A stretch of DNA of 64,000 nt from Cryobacterium sp. Y82 (GCF_002929495.1 NZ_PJJJ01000037.1:186001-250000); one strand, 5' to 3'; positions 28,092 through 36,809 are shown, counted from the stretch's first letter. Translations and numbers: made by a program. Notes: a model not told the origin generated them from the letters alone.

Positions 28092-29012
28092 TTACCCAGG
28101 GTTAACGTCGAGCGTTCCCTCAAATCGTGCTCGTTCCTGCGCAGCTCGCCTCAGTAGTATCTCCATCACCGCCTGAACTTGCGGCAGCCTCATGGAAACT
28201 TCTCGGACGACAAGGTAGAAGGTTCGCCGCACCTCCACTTCGGTGGCTAGAACGCGAGTCAACCGATCATTGGAATCTGCTGAAAATCTTGGCAAGAGCC
28301 CAATTCCTACGCCTGCGGCGGCAGCAGCCTGCTGCCCATTAACGGTGCTGAATTCCGCAACAATTTTCGCTCGCGGAATAATTGGGCGTAGGAATTGCAG
28401 TTCAGGAAGATCGTGCAAGGACTCAACGAACCAAACAAAGTTGTGTTCCTCTAGGTCTTCTCGGGACTGGGGATCTCCGAAACGCCTAAGGTACTCCGGC
28501 GATGCGTACAGGCCAAGAGTGTAATCCGTCAATTTTCGAGCTTTAACTTTGGTCGAGTTCGGATGGTGGACTGTGATCGCGATATCGAAGTCTCGAGTCA
28601 TGAAAGGCGAGACTCTGCTCGTCGTTACGATCTCCGTACGAACATTCGGTAGGGCCTCATAGATATCAGCGGTCCAGGGAGATAACACGTCGTGACCGAA
28701 ACCATCAGTAGTTACTATGCGCACGGTACCCGATATGTTTTCTGGTTTATCGCTATCGGAAACATGCATCTCAAAAAGCCTCTTCGCGATGGCTTCGATG
28801 TCTTCTGCCTGCGCGAGGAAACCGACCGCATCATTTGTCATCACCCAACCGCCTGACGTCTTGTCAAACAAACGGGCGCCGATTTCCTCCTCAATTGAAG
28901 CGATGCGCCGACTGACCGTCATGCGTGAAACTCCCAAGGATTCTGCGGCCTTGACAAGACTTGCGTAACGAGCCAGGGCGAGAAAATAGCGCAAGTCATC
29001 CAAATTAGCCAT
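28092..29012 (-). CDS. LysR-family transcriptional regulator
   Basis: 306 aa. The N-terminal winged helix-turn-helix (LDDLRYFLALARYASLVKAA, then LGVSRMTVSRRIASIEEEIG) spans residues 1-62, followed by a LysR substrate-binding domain. GGGAGGAA precedes the ATG. It is convergent with the MFS gene and divergent from the gntP operon, so it probably controls the latter and perhaps both operons. The ligand is unknown. An inverted repeat lies 19-58 bp upstream of its start. Confidence 0.9.
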   Translation of the reverse strand: MANLDDLRYFLALARYASLVKAAESLGVSRMTVSRRIASIEEEIGARLFDKTSGGWVMTNDAVGFLAQAEDIEAIAKRLFEMHVSDSDKPENISGTVRIVTTDGFGHDVLSPWTADIYEALPNVRTEIVTTSRVSPFMTRDFDIAITVHHPNSTKVKARKLTDYTLGLYASPEYLRRFGDPQSREDLEEHNFVWFVESLHDLPELQFLRPIIPRAKIVAEFSTVNGQQAAAAAGVGIGLLPRFSADSNDRLTRVLATEVEVRRTFYLVVREVSMRLPQVQAVMEILLRRAAQERARFEGTLDVNPG

Positions 29013-29030
29013 GCAATTCCTCCCGTCACT

Positions 29031-29070
29031 CCCCTGTCAGCCAGACTTTGACGCCGGCCCCAGACAGGGG
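29031..29070. promoter_or_regulatory. Inverted repeat upstream of the LysR gene
   Basis: CCCCTGTC (29031-29038) and GACAGGGG (29063-29070) are perfect 8-bp arms with a 24-base spacer, starting 19 bp before the lysR start codon. It could be an autoregulatory site or an mRNA stem; the sequence does not decide. Confidence 0.4.
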
Positions 29071-29307
29071 CGATGGTGCCGTTTGACGAAAAGGCTCACT
29101 ATTTGTGTTTTTCCACTATGCCGTACCAGCGGCCGCGAAGCTCGCGGTTCTCGCACACCGGTCACGAAGCGCTTCAAGTTTGAGCTGACTCGGCGTTGGC
29201 CGGTTGGGTGCCAGGTGATCGCGCTCTGCTGAGGAGATCATCGCGTCGACGAGCGCCACTACGGGTGAAAATAACGCACACAGGCAGGAGGCCAGAGCCG
29301 CGTTGAG

Positions 29308-29336
29308 TTGGAATTCCCGCGGTCGTGCCATAGAGT
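29308..29336 (+). promoter_or_regulatory. Predicted gntP operon promoter
   Basis: TTGGAA (29308-29313) and TAGAGT (29331-29336) with an ideal 17-base spacer. The palindrome that begins two bases after the -10 would cover the transcription start. Confidence 0.5.
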
Positions 29337-29338
29337 CT

Positions 29339-29351
29339 GTGGTCAGACCAC
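29339..29351. promoter_or_regulatory. GntR/FadR-type operator palindrome
   Basis: GTGGTCAGACCAC is a perfect palindrome around a central A. Its core TGGTCAGACCA matches the TGGT-N3-ACCA operator pattern known for FadR-subfamily GntR regulators. It lies directly after the predicted -10 box, a repressor position. No GntR gene is in the window. Confidence 0.6.
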
Positions 29352-29425
29352 TATGCACCCCTTGTACTCGTGTAGGTATGCAGCGACATCGGTGGTACCA
29401 GCATTTCAATGGAGAAAGGCTCGAC

Positions 29426-30862
29426 ATGGACGATCCGTTCGTCATCATCCACAGTGCGATTGCGATCGTTGGAACGATTGTGCTTATAACGAAGGCCAAA
29501 GTTCACCCGATTTATGCCCTCATCGTGGCCATCCTGTATCTCGGCCTCACTGGAGGCCTGGGTTTCACCGAGACGCTGGATACGCTCACAAATGGGTTCG
29601 GTGGCATCCTCGCAAAGATCGGCTTGCTCATCGCGTTCGGAATCACGATGGGCACTGCCCTCGCCGAAATTGGCGCGATCGATCGAATCGTCCGAGCATT
29701 ACTGCGGGTCTTCGGCAAACGGATGGCACCGTATGCCCTCGGCATCACGGCCGGAACCGCGCTCCAGTCGATCTTCGCGGACGTCATGCTGGTTGTGACA
29801 GCTCCCGTCGCTCGCGGCGTTGCACGCAGGATCGGCGCCAAAGGAATTCCCATCGTCGCGGCCTCGTTGGTCACAGGCATTCTTGTCGGTCTGGTCATGA
29901 TGATTCCCAGCGTCGGTTCCCTGGCGCTCTCAGGAGTCATTGACGTGCCACTTTGGCGCTATCTCGTCTTTGGAACAATCGTCGGAGTGATCACAATTAT
30001 CGTGACTATTGCGATAATGAAATTCTTGATCCTGCGGACGAGATTCTGGAACTCGGCTAGTGACGAGGACTGGGACGCCATGGACGTGCTGGACGGCACG
30101 CCAGTAGCCGACGAACCTGGCCTGCAACAGGAAGGTTTCGGATCAGAGTCGGTCTCCGGCACACGCGACGGCGGTGCGTTAACGCAAACTATCGACGTCG
30201 GAACCAGACAACTCCGACAAGCTCCCATTCTCCTCGCCCTGATGCCGATCGTGTTGACGCTAATGCTCGTTGCTTTCGGATCCATCAGCGATGTCTTTGA
30301 GGTAGACAGCGACTTCCTGGGCTTCATCGCGAACCCCACATTCGCCCTGTTCGTCGGTTCAGCTCTTTCATTAGTGATCGTGGCGTCGTATCGCGGGAAC
30401 GAAGGCGTCAAGAACGCCCTCAACAGGTCTTTCGCCAACCTCGGTGAGGTCCTCGTCCTGACCGGACTCGGTGGAGCCCTGGCCGGAACGGTAACGGCGA
30501 TCGGCCTTGGCGATATTCTGGCGTCATTTTTTCAAGAGAGTTTCGGGCCGCCAATCCTGATCGCCTGGATCATCGCGGTCGTGCTCCACATCGCAATCGG
30601 GTCCGTCAGCGTGGCGGCAATCACATCCGCGGGCATCCTGGGGCCCGTGGCTGCCGCCTCCGGTGTCGATCCCCTGCTCATCGCGCTCGCCGCGGGAGCT
30701 GGTTCGCTCTTCATGATGACCGTTCACAGCAACTTCTTTTGGATGGCGAAGAATCTGCTGGGCCAAACGACAAACGGCGCGATCAAGTTGATCGGCCTGT
30801 CGACCTCCGTGGCGTCTATTACGGGCCTCTTGGTAGTGCTCCTCCTGAGCCTCGTCCTCTGA
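29426..30862 (+). CDS. GntP-family permease (gluconate/hydroxy-acid:H+ symporter)
   Basis: 478 aa from the ATG at 29426 behind GGAGAAAGG. Around a dozen hydrophobic segments. The stretch GGILAKIGLLIAFGITMGTALA and the Asp-containing segment ALQSIFADVMLVVTAPVAR match the GntP family, as does SVSVAAITSAGILGPVAA. A long acidic cytoplasmic loop (about residues 206-265) separates the halves. Members carry gluconate, glycerate and other hydroxy acids. First gene of a three-gene operon with the crotonase-fold and CoA-transferase genes. Confidence 0.87.
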   Translation: MDDPFVIIHSAIAIVGTIVLITKAKVHPIYALIVAILYLGLTGGLGFTETLDTLTNGFGGILAKIGLLIAFGITMGTALAEIGAIDRIVRALLRVFGKRMAPYALGITAGTALQSIFADVMLVVTAPVARGVARRIGAKGIPIVAASLVTGILVGLVMMIPSVGSLALSGVIDVPLWRYLVFGTIVGVITIIVTIAIMKFLILRTRFWNSASDEDWDAMDVLDGTPVADEPGLQQEGFGSESVSGTRDGGALTQTIDVGTRQLRQAPILLALMPIVLTLMLVAFGSISDVFEVDSDFLGFIANPTFALFVGSALSLVIVASYRGNEGVKNALNRSFANLGEVLVLTGLGGALAGTVTAIGLGDILASFFQESFGPPILIAWIIAVVLHIAIGSVSVAAITSAGILGPVAAASGVDPLLIALAAGAGSLFMMTVHSNFFWMAKNLLGQTTNGAIKLIGLSTSVASITGLLVVLLLSLVL

Positions 30863-30943
30863 GTCCGGAACCATCTGTACGAACTGTTGCCTGTGCGGCA
30901 ACACCCATGGAACTCTCGTTCCGTATTGACCAAGGAGTTTTGT

Positions 30944-31774
30944 ATGTACGAAGAATTAATCGCACGACCCGATAACGGAGACGGCGGCCACGGATCCGTC
31001 GAGGTCTACCTGGAAGCGAACGTCGCGCTCGTGGTCCTGTCAGACGCACCCGCCCGGAATGCGCTATCCCTGTCGATGTGGATTCGAATAGCCGAAGTGT
31101 TCGACGAGTTGAGGAGTGAGCCGGGCGTTCGAGCTGTTGTCATTCGTGGATCGGGCACGGCGGCGTTCGCAGCTGGAGCCAACATTGCTGAATTTCCCGA
31201 GAACAGGCTGACCGCATCCGCCGCCACCGCCTACAACGACCATTTAACCCGGGCCTTACGCGCCGTTGCTGCAATCGAGGTGCCGACGATCGCGATGATT
31301 CGCGGCTTCGCTGTGGGCGGCGGATGCGAGCTTTCCGCTGCGTGCGACCTCCGGATCGGCTCGGAGACGGCGCAGATCGGCATTCCCATCGGCCGATTGG
31401 GAGTGATCCTCGGACTGACCGAAACGCGATTGCTGACCAGGCACATCGGCGTTAATGGACTCAAGCGCGTGTTGTTCAGCGGTCGCCTCTTCAACGCCGC
31501 CGAATCCCTCCAGATCGGCCTCCTGGACGAGGTTGTTCCCGATATCGAACTTGCCGCGCACATTGCCGTTCTGCTTAGGACGATCACAGGGTCCTCCGCT
31601 ACAACGATCACAGCAGCGAAGGTCGTCACAGACCTCGCCGGCGCACTCGACGACGCCGCCGCTGATCGAGTTCAACGGCTTCATGTCCAGGCCTACGACG
31701 GAGACGATCTGAAGGAAGGCGTAAATGCTTTTCTGACCAAGCGCCGGCCGATCTTCACGAAGGCAGGAGCCTGA
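30944..31774 (+). CDS. Enoyl-CoA hydratase/isomerase (crotonase) family protein
   Basis: 276 aa from the ATG at 30944 with AAGGAG six bases upstream. The oxyanion-hole segments FAAGANIAEF and GFAVGGGCELSAACDLRIG are present, with Glu129 at the position of Glu144 of rat hydratase. The second catalytic Glu (Glu164, normally in GQPE) is replaced: the sequence reads IGIPIGRLG with Ile149 there. It may therefore be an isomerase, a lyase or an unusual hydratase. Its stop overlaps the CoA-transferase start by one base. Confidence 0.85.
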   Translation: MYEELIARPDNGDGGHGSVEVYLEANVALVVLSDAPARNALSLSMWIRIAEVFDELRSEPGVRAVVIRGSGTAAFAAGANIAEFPENRLTASAATAYNDHLTRALRAVAAIEVPTIAMIRGFAVGGGCELSAACDLRIGSETAQIGIPIGRLGVILGLTETRLLTRHIGVNGLKRVLFSGRLFNAAESLQIGLLDEVVPDIELAAHIAVLLRTITGSSATTITAAKVVTDLAGALDDAAADRVQRLHVQAYDGDDLKEGVNAFLTKRRPIFTKAGA

Positions 31775-32961
31775 TGAGCACGCTAGACGGTCTCGTGGTC
31801 CTCGATCTCTCCCGTTACATCGCCGGACCCACTGCAAGCATGATGCTCGCCGATCAGGGCGCTGAAGTAATTAAGGTCGAACCAGTGCCGCTGGGAGACC
31901 CTTCACGCCAATCCGGCCCATTCGACAACGGTCATAGCGTGTACTTCATGTCGGCTAACCGGAACAAGCGGTCGTTAGCCGTCGACCTCCGCAGTTCGGA
32001 GGGACTGGACGCAGTGAAGAAGATCGCCGCGACGGCTGACGTCCTGATCGAGAACTTTAAGCCCGGCACAACCGAGAAGATGGGCATTGGCGCCGACCGC
32101 CTCCTTCAAATCAACCCGAAGCTGGTGTACTGCTCAATCAGTGGCTTCGGCGATGGCCCGGTGGGGTCGACCATGGCGGGTTTCGATCAGAACGCCCAAG
32201 GCATGAGCGGCCTGATGAGTGTCACCGGCACCTGCGAAACTGGGCCCCTGCGCGTCGGCGTCCCCGTCGCAGACTCCACGACCGGTCTCATAGCCAGCTT
32301 TGCCATTCTCGCTAAATTGCTCGAACGAGACCGCACTGGAGCTGGCGGAGTTGTCTCTACCTCGCTGATGCAAAGCACGAATTTCCTCCTTACATACCAG
32401 GCACAGAAGTACCTCAGTCTGGGCGTCGTTGCGGTCGGGGAGGGCAACGACCACCCGCTACTGTTCCCGCAGGGAACCTTTGCCACCCGCGACGGGTATG
32501 TCACAATCGCATCCGGGAACGAACGCATGTGGCGCCAGCTTTGCACAGCTCTCGGACTCGAGGAACTCGCCGAGGACCCGCTCTATGCCACGAATGAGGG
32601 ACGTCTGCACAACAAGCGTGAGCTCCGCCACCTGATGGAACAGACTCTTGCCGCGCACGACTCAAGTGAATGGATGTCGATCATCAACGCAGCCGGGGTA
32701 CCGTGTGGGCCAGTACTGGGTATTAACGAAGCGTTCGAGCATCCCATCGCCGACGAACTAAAGCTAGCTGAGACGGTCGAGCATGCTGAGTTGGGTGAGA
32801 TTCGAGTTCTGGGTCGCCCCGCAGTAACGGGCAATGAGCCGTGGCTACGCAGTGCGCCCCCTATGCTCGGGCAGCACAGCGCCGAAATTCTAGCGGAATA
32901 CGGGATATCCGACGCCGAAATCGAGGTGATGCGCGTTCGCGGATCAATCATCCAAAGCTAG
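31774..32961 (+). CDS. CaiB/BaiF-type (class III) CoA-transferase
   Basis: 395 aa, usual length for the family. It begins LDGLVVLDLSRYIAGPTASM and has DQGAEVIKVEP and ENFKPGTTEKMG. The catalytic Asp is D138 in MAGFDQNAQGMSGLMSVTG, which forms the aspartyl-CoA intermediate in formyl-CoA transferase. It would activate the carboxylic acid brought in by GntP to its CoA ester for the crotonase-fold partner. Last gene of the operon; a 126-bp gap separates it from the convergent GNAT gene. Confidence 0.9.
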   Translation: MSTLDGLVVLDLSRYIAGPTASMMLADQGAEVIKVEPVPLGDPSRQSGPFDNGHSVYFMSANRNKRSLAVDLRSSEGLDAVKKIAATADVLIENFKPGTTEKMGIGADRLLQINPKLVYCSISGFGDGPVGSTMAGFDQNAQGMSGLMSVTGTCETGPLRVGVPVADSTTGLIASFAILAKLLERDRTGAGGVVSTSLMQSTNFLLTYQAQKYLSLGVVAVGEGNDHPLLFPQGTFATRDGYVTIASGNERMWRQLCTALGLEELAEDPLYATNEGRLHNKRELRHLMEQTLAAHDSSEWMSIINAAGVPCGPVLGINEAFEHPIADELKLAETVEHAELGEIRVLGRPAVTGNEPWLRSAPPMLGQHSAEILAEYGISDAEIEVMRVRGSIIQS

Positions 32962-33087
32962 TGTCCGAGCTGACCATAAGACGGACAGGGCGATTGTGCA
33001 TCACCTCGCGCTTTGACGGCTGACGGCGACACCTGCTTTGCATGTGGGATTTAGGAGATCCAGCCTCGAGGCTTGACGGGGCCCGGG

Positions 33088-34131
33088 CTAGAACGTGAGG
33101 GTGTACGCCATCTTGCGGTGGGTGGGCACGAATCCCATGCCGGTGTAAAGGCCGAGGGCCCCGGTGGGGCTGGCCGAGTCGACCGCGAGGGTCACCCGCT
33201 CATGCCCGAGAGCCTGCCCGGCGGCCAGCTGGGCGGCCAGCAGCGACTGCGCAATGTGGCGGCCGCGCCATCCGCTTAAAACACCGACCAGATCGATGTA
33301 ACTGCCGGTGAACCCCTGCGTTGCCCAGACGTTCTCGTTCACGGTGGACAGCACGAAGCCGACAACCTGCTCCGCGCCGGATGCGTTGGTACCGTAGGCC
33401 ACAAACGAGAGGTCGGGGTGAAACCACTGTCCGCCGACGAAGGCGTTCCAGTTCTCGTCACTCATCGGCTGGCTGCCCCAGTGGTCCATGAAGGCGTCGT
33501 CCCGGGCGGCGTGCACGTCGGACGAAACGGCGGGGGTATAGGCAGCAACGCGGATGCCGTCAGCCGCGTCGACGACGCGCACCGGCGCATCCAGCGGTCG
33601 TTCGAGGGTGAGAAAGTAGCGCGCGAGGGTCAGGCCACCGCGCTCGAACAAGGCCGCGTTCTGCGGTGACCGTTCGTCGGCATAGGTGAGGACCCAACCA
33701 GGCAGGGTTTTGGTCGAGGAAGCTAGCTGTTGCTTCGCCCGGCCCAGCTGCCAGGCCAGCAGTTGGCGACCCACGCCCCGACCTCGAAGCGACGGGTGCA
33801 CCCCGCCGATCGGCATCGAGCGCACCAGAGTCACCTGTCGCGGGGGAAACATGACCATGCCTACGGCGATGATGCGGCCAACTTGGTCGACACCAACGAG
33901 CGAGTCGAGCTCCGGATGAAAATGAGAGTAGCCGAAGTCGGCGGCGATCGCGCCCCGAGCCGTGAGGTAATTGGGGTGGTCGACTTCGCCCATCGCGCAG
34001 CGCAGCTGCCAGATACCGTCGATGTCGTCGCTGGTGGCCGCTCGCCACGTTGTAACGTCCGGGTGCACCGGAAGCACCGGAGCCGGTGCGATGCCGATGC
34101 GCTCAGCCAGCGAAGTTACGCGGTGATCCAT
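33088..34131 (-). CDS. Tandem-GNAT acetyltransferase
   Basis: 347 aa with two GNAT folds. The first is about residues 25-165 (acetyl-CoA loop GGVHPSLRGRGVGRQLLAWQ) and the second about 190-347 (VGVLSGWRGRHIAQSLLAAQ, then ALGLYTGMGFVP). Domain order and size resemble mycothiol-synthase-like and antibiotic acetyltransferase-like proteins, but the acceptor is unknown. It lies between the catabolic block and rplQ. Confidence 0.82.
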   Translation of the reverse strand: MDHRVTSLAERIGIAPAPVLPVHPDVTTWRAATSDDIDGIWQLRCAMGEVDHPNYLTARGAIAADFGYSHFHPELDSLVGVDQVGRIIAVGMVMFPPRQVTLVRSMPIGGVHPSLRGRGVGRQLLAWQLGRAKQQLASSTKTLPGWVLTYADERSPQNAALFERGGLTLARYFLTLERPLDAPVRVVDAADGIRVAAYTPAVSSDVHAARDDAFMDHWGSQPMSDENWNAFVGGQWFHPDLSFVAYGTNASGAEQVVGFVLSTVNENVWATQGFTGSYIDLVGVLSGWRGRHIAQSLLAAQLAAGQALGHERVTLAVDSASPTGALGLYTGMGFVPTHRKMAYTLTF

Positions 34132-34172
34132 GTTTCAACCCTAACTTCGTCAAGCGAGACGGACGGATACAC

Positions 34173-34207
34173 AAAAAGGGAGGACCAACATGTGTTGGCC
34201 CTCCCTT
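34173..34207 (-). terminator. Rho-independent terminator after rplQ
   Basis: Arms AAGGGAGGACCAACA (34176-34190) and TGTTGGCCCTCCCTT (34193-34207) pair with one non-Watson-Crick position across a 2-base turn. On the minus strand the stem is followed by TTTTTGTG, a U-tract. It closes the infA-rpmJ-rpsM-rpsK-rpoA-rplQ transcript, so truA is no longer part of it. Confidence 0.85.
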
Positions 34208-34217
34208 GCTGGTACTG

Positions 34218-34763
34218 CTACTTCTTGTCGGCCTCGTCGGTTGCTGCATCCTCGGCAACAACGTCTTCGGCTACGACGCCGTCAGCAACGACGGTCTCGT
34301 CGACGACAACGTCGTCAGCAATAACGTCGTCGACAACAACGTTCTCGGACCCGACGGGGGTCGCGGCAACGGTCGCGGTCTTGGAGCGCTTGACCTTGGG
34401 AACCAGGGGCTCGAGAACGAGCTCCATCTGCACCATGGAGGCGTTGTCGCCCTTGCGGAAACCGAGCTTGGTGATGCGGGTGTAACCGCCCTGACGCTCG
34501 TTGACCTGCGGGGCGATGACCGTGAACAGCTCGTGCACGACGGTCTTGTCGGTGATCGTCGCGAGAACGCGACGACGGGCGTGCAGGTCGCCGCGCTTGG
34601 CGAACTGCACCATGCGCTCGGCGAGCGGACGCAGGCGCTTGGCACGGGTCTCGGTCGTCTTGATCGACTTGTGGGTGAACAGGGCCGCGGCCAGGTTCGC
34701 AAGCATGAGGCGCTCGTGCGCCGGGCCGCCACCGAGACGGGGGCCCTTTGTGGGCTTAGGCAT
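34218..34763 (-). CDS. rplQ: 50S ribosomal protein L17 with an acidic Val/Asp tail
   Basis: 181 aa. Residues 1-120 are canonical L17 ([26 protein letters not shown]-like [17 protein letters not shown]). The last 50 residues are low complexity, built almost only from V, D, A, E and T in repeated VVxDDV-like units, ending DEADKK. Many actinobacterial L17 proteins have an Ala/Glu tail, but this Val/Asp periodicity is marked. Last gene of the alpha operon. Confidence 0.96.
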   Translation of the reverse strand: MPKPTKGPRLGGGPAHERLMLANLAAALFTHKSIKTTETRAKRLRPLAERMVQFAKRGDLHARRRVLATITDKTVVHELFTVIAPQVNERQGGYTRITKLGFRKGDNASMVQMELVLEPLVPKVKRSKTATVAATPVGSENVVVDDVIADDVVVDETVVADGVVAEDVVAEDAATDEADKK

Positions 34764-34813
34764 TGGTAATCTCCAGTATCAAAAAATCGAAAGGCAGCGT
34801 TGAAGCGCGAGCC

Positions 34814-35803
34814 TTAGATGGTCTCTTCTTCGTAGCCGCTGTAGAAGTGTGCGCCGTCGAATCCGGGAACCGAATCCTTCAGGGACAGGCCGAGCTCGAC
34901 GAGCTTGTCCTTCACTTCATCAACCGACTTCTGCCCGAAGTTGCGGATGTTCATCAGCTGGGTCTCCGAGAGGGCGACCAGTTCGCTGACGTTGTTGATG
35001 CCTTCGCGCTTGAGGCAGTTGTACGAGCGCACCGACAGGTCGAGGTCTTCGATCGGAACCGACAACTCGGTCGAAAGCACAGCGTCAACCGGCGCGGGGC
35101 CGATCTCGATGCCCTCTGCGGCGGTGTTGAGCTCACGAGCCAGACCGAACAGCTCGGTCAGGGTTCGGCCAGAGGATGCGATGGCGTCGCGGGGCGAGAT
35201 AGCCGACTTGGTCTCCACGTCAACGACGAGGCGGTCGAAGTCAGTGCGCTCACCGGCACGAGTTGCCTCGACGCGGTAGGTCACCTTGAGCACGGGCGAG
35301 TAGATCGAGTCGACGGGAATCTGGCCGGCTTCGGAAAACTCGTTACGGTTCTGGGTGCTGGAGACGTAACCACGGCCACGCTCAATGGTCAGTTCGAGTT
35401 CGAACTTCGCCTTGTCGTTGAGGGTTGCGATAACCAGTTCCGGGTTGTGCACCTCGACGCCGGCCGGAGCCGAGATGTCAGCGGCGGTAACCTGGCCGGC
35501 TCCCTGCTTGCGCAGGTAGGCGGTGATGGGCTCGTCGTGCTCGCTCGAGACGACGAGGCCCTTGATGTTCAGGATGATCTCGGTGACATCTTCCTTCACA
35601 CCGGGAACGGTGCTGAACTCGTGCAGCACACCATCGATACGGATGCTGGTTACAGCAGCGCCCGGGATCGACGAGAGCAGAGTACGGCGAAGCGAGTTGC
35701 CGAGGGTGTAGCCGAAGCCAGGTTCGAGCGGCTCAATGATAAACCGTGAACGGAACTCCGAGATGTTCTCTTCGGTGAGCGTTGGACGCTGTGCAATAAG
35801 CAC
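34814..35803 (-). CDS. rpoA: RNA polymerase alpha subunit
   Basis: 329 aa, GTG start. The N-terminal assembly domain shows [20 protein letters not shown] and the C-terminal DNA-binding domain shows [20 protein letters not shown] with the usual [10 protein letters not shown]. It recruits beta and beta' and contacts UP elements and activators. rpsD, which lies between rpsK and rpoA in many bacteria, is not present here. Confidence 0.98.
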   Translation of the reverse strand: MLIAQRPTLTEENISEFRSRFIIEPLEPGFGYTLGNSLRRTLLSSIPGAAVTSIRIDGVLHEFSTVPGVKEDVTEIILNIKGLVVSSEHDEPITAYLRKQGAGQVTAADISAPAGVEVHNPELVIATLNDKAKFELELTIERGRGYVSSTQNRNEFSEAGQIPVDSIYSPVLKVTYRVEATRAGERTDFDRLVVDVETKSAISPRDAIASSGRTLTELFGLARELNTAAEGIEIGPAPVDAVLSTELSVPIEDLDLSVRSYNCLKREGINNVSELVALSETQLMNIRNFGQKSVDEVKDKLVELGLSLKDSVPGFDGAHFYSGYEEETI

Positions 35804-35882
35804 TGTTGATTCCTTTCGGCTAAGTGTCCGCTATATGACACTTGCAATGACGAGAGAGTGAAAAGTGAAAGAAAAGAGTTCC

Positions 35883-35910
35883 GACGGGCCCGGCTACAGC
35901 CGAGCCCGTC
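35883..35910. terminator. Hairpin between rpsK and rpoA
   Basis: GACGGGCCCGGC (35883-35894) and GCCGAGCCCGTC (35899-35910) form a 12-bp stem with one mismatch and a TACA loop. On the minus strand it is followed after a few bases by a T-rich stretch (CTCTTTTCTTTC). It probably attenuates or processes the transcript where rpsD would normally stand. Confidence 0.6.
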
Positions 35911-35928
35911 GAGATGACAGCGTGTGCT

Positions 35929-36327
35929 TTAGACGCGGCGGCGCTTCGGCGGACGGCATCCGTTGTGAGCCTGGGGCGTCACGTCGTTGATCGAACCGAC
36001 CTCGAGGCCAGCGGCCTGCAGTGAACGGATCGCAGTCTCGCGGCCTGAGCCGGGTCCCTTGACGAAGACGTCAACCTTCTTCATGCCGTGTTCCTGCGCC
36101 TGGCGGGCGGCCGACTCGGCGGCCAACTGTGCGGCGAAAGGGGTCGACTTGCGCGAACCCTTGAAACCAACCTGGCCCGACGAGGCCCAGCTGATGACGG
36201 CTCCGGTCGTGTCGGTGATCGACACGATCGTGTTGTTGAAGGTGCTCTTGATGTGGGCCTGGCCCACAGCAACGTTCTTCTTTTCTTTCTTACGCGGCTT
36301 CCGTACGGCCGACTTGGGTTGTGCCAT
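35929..36327 (-). CDS. rpsK: 30S ribosomal protein S11
   Basis: 132 aa. The segments [16 protein letters not shown] and [20 protein letters not shown] and the C-terminal [18 protein letters not shown] are universal S11 sequences. 46 bp downstream of rpsM in the alpha operon. Confidence 0.98.
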   Translation of the reverse strand: MAQPKSAVRKPRKKEKKNVAVGQAHIKSTFNNTIVSITDTTGAVISWASSGQVGFKGSRKSTPFAAQLAAESAARQAQEHGMKKVDVFVKGPGSGRETAIRSLQAAGLEVGSINDVTPQAHNGCRPPKRRRV

Positions 36328-36373
36328 GAATTTCTCCTGAATCCTAAAGGCGTTAGCGGGCTAGGCCGGGGGC

Positions 36374-36748
36374 CTAGCGCGCCTTCTTCTTGCCGGCTAC
36401 GGTGCGCTTCGGGCCCTTACGGGTGCGAGCGTTGGTCTTGGTGCGCTGACCGCGAACGGGCAGGCCCTTGCGGTGGCGAATGCCCTCGTAGCTGCCAATT
36501 TCAACCTTGCGGCGGATGTCAGCGGCAACCTCACGGCGGAGGTCACCCTCAACCTTGAAGGTACCCTCGACGTAGTCGCGGAGAAGGACGAGCTGGTCGT
36601 CGCTCAAATCCTTGACGCGGATGTTTCCGTCGATTCCAGTGTCGGCGAGGGTCTTGAGGGCCCTCGTACGGCCAACACCGTAAATGTAAGTCAATGCAAC
36701 TTCCACGCGCTTATCGCGCGGGATGTCGACGCCGGCTAGACGTGCCAT
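36374..36748 (-). CDS. rpsM: 30S ribosomal protein S13
   Basis: 124 aa from the ATG at 36748 ([20 protein letters not shown]), with AGGAGA upstream; an in-frame extension to 36793 is not conserved. The helix-hairpin-helix region and the basic end [20 protein letters not shown] are typical. Confidence 0.97.
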   Translation of the reverse strand: MARLAGVDIPRDKRVEVALTYIYGVGRTRALKTLADTGIDGNIRVKDLSDDQLVLLRDYVEGTFKVEGDLRREVAADIRRKVEIGSYEGIRHRKGLPVRGQRTKTNARTRKGPKRTVAGKKKAR

Positions 36749-36790
36749 TGTGTCTCCTGTTAGTGATGGAGGTCTGTAACAGCTCCTGTA

Positions 36791-36809
36791 CATCGGCCTC
36801 CAGCCGATG
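36791..36809. other. Hairpin in the rpmJ-rpsM gap
   Basis: CATCGGC (36791-36797) and GCCGATG (36803-36809) form a perfect 7-bp stem with a 5-base loop in the 143-bp leader of rpsM. The gap is unusually long for this operon and also holds an A/T-rich stretch with TATAGAT-like boxes on the minus strand, so an internal promoter or attenuator is possible. Confidence 0.45.

Larger units (their letters stand above)
29013..29425. other. Divergent control region between lysR and gntP
   Basis: 413 bp without a convincing gene. An in-frame extension of gntP back to 29303 has no ribosome site and crosses the operator. The region holds an inverted repeat next to lysR (29031-29070), a predicted gntP promoter (29308-29336) and a perfect palindrome just after it (29339-29351). 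The roughly 90 bases before gntP are an untranslated leader ending in GGAGAAAGG. Confidence 0.55.
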
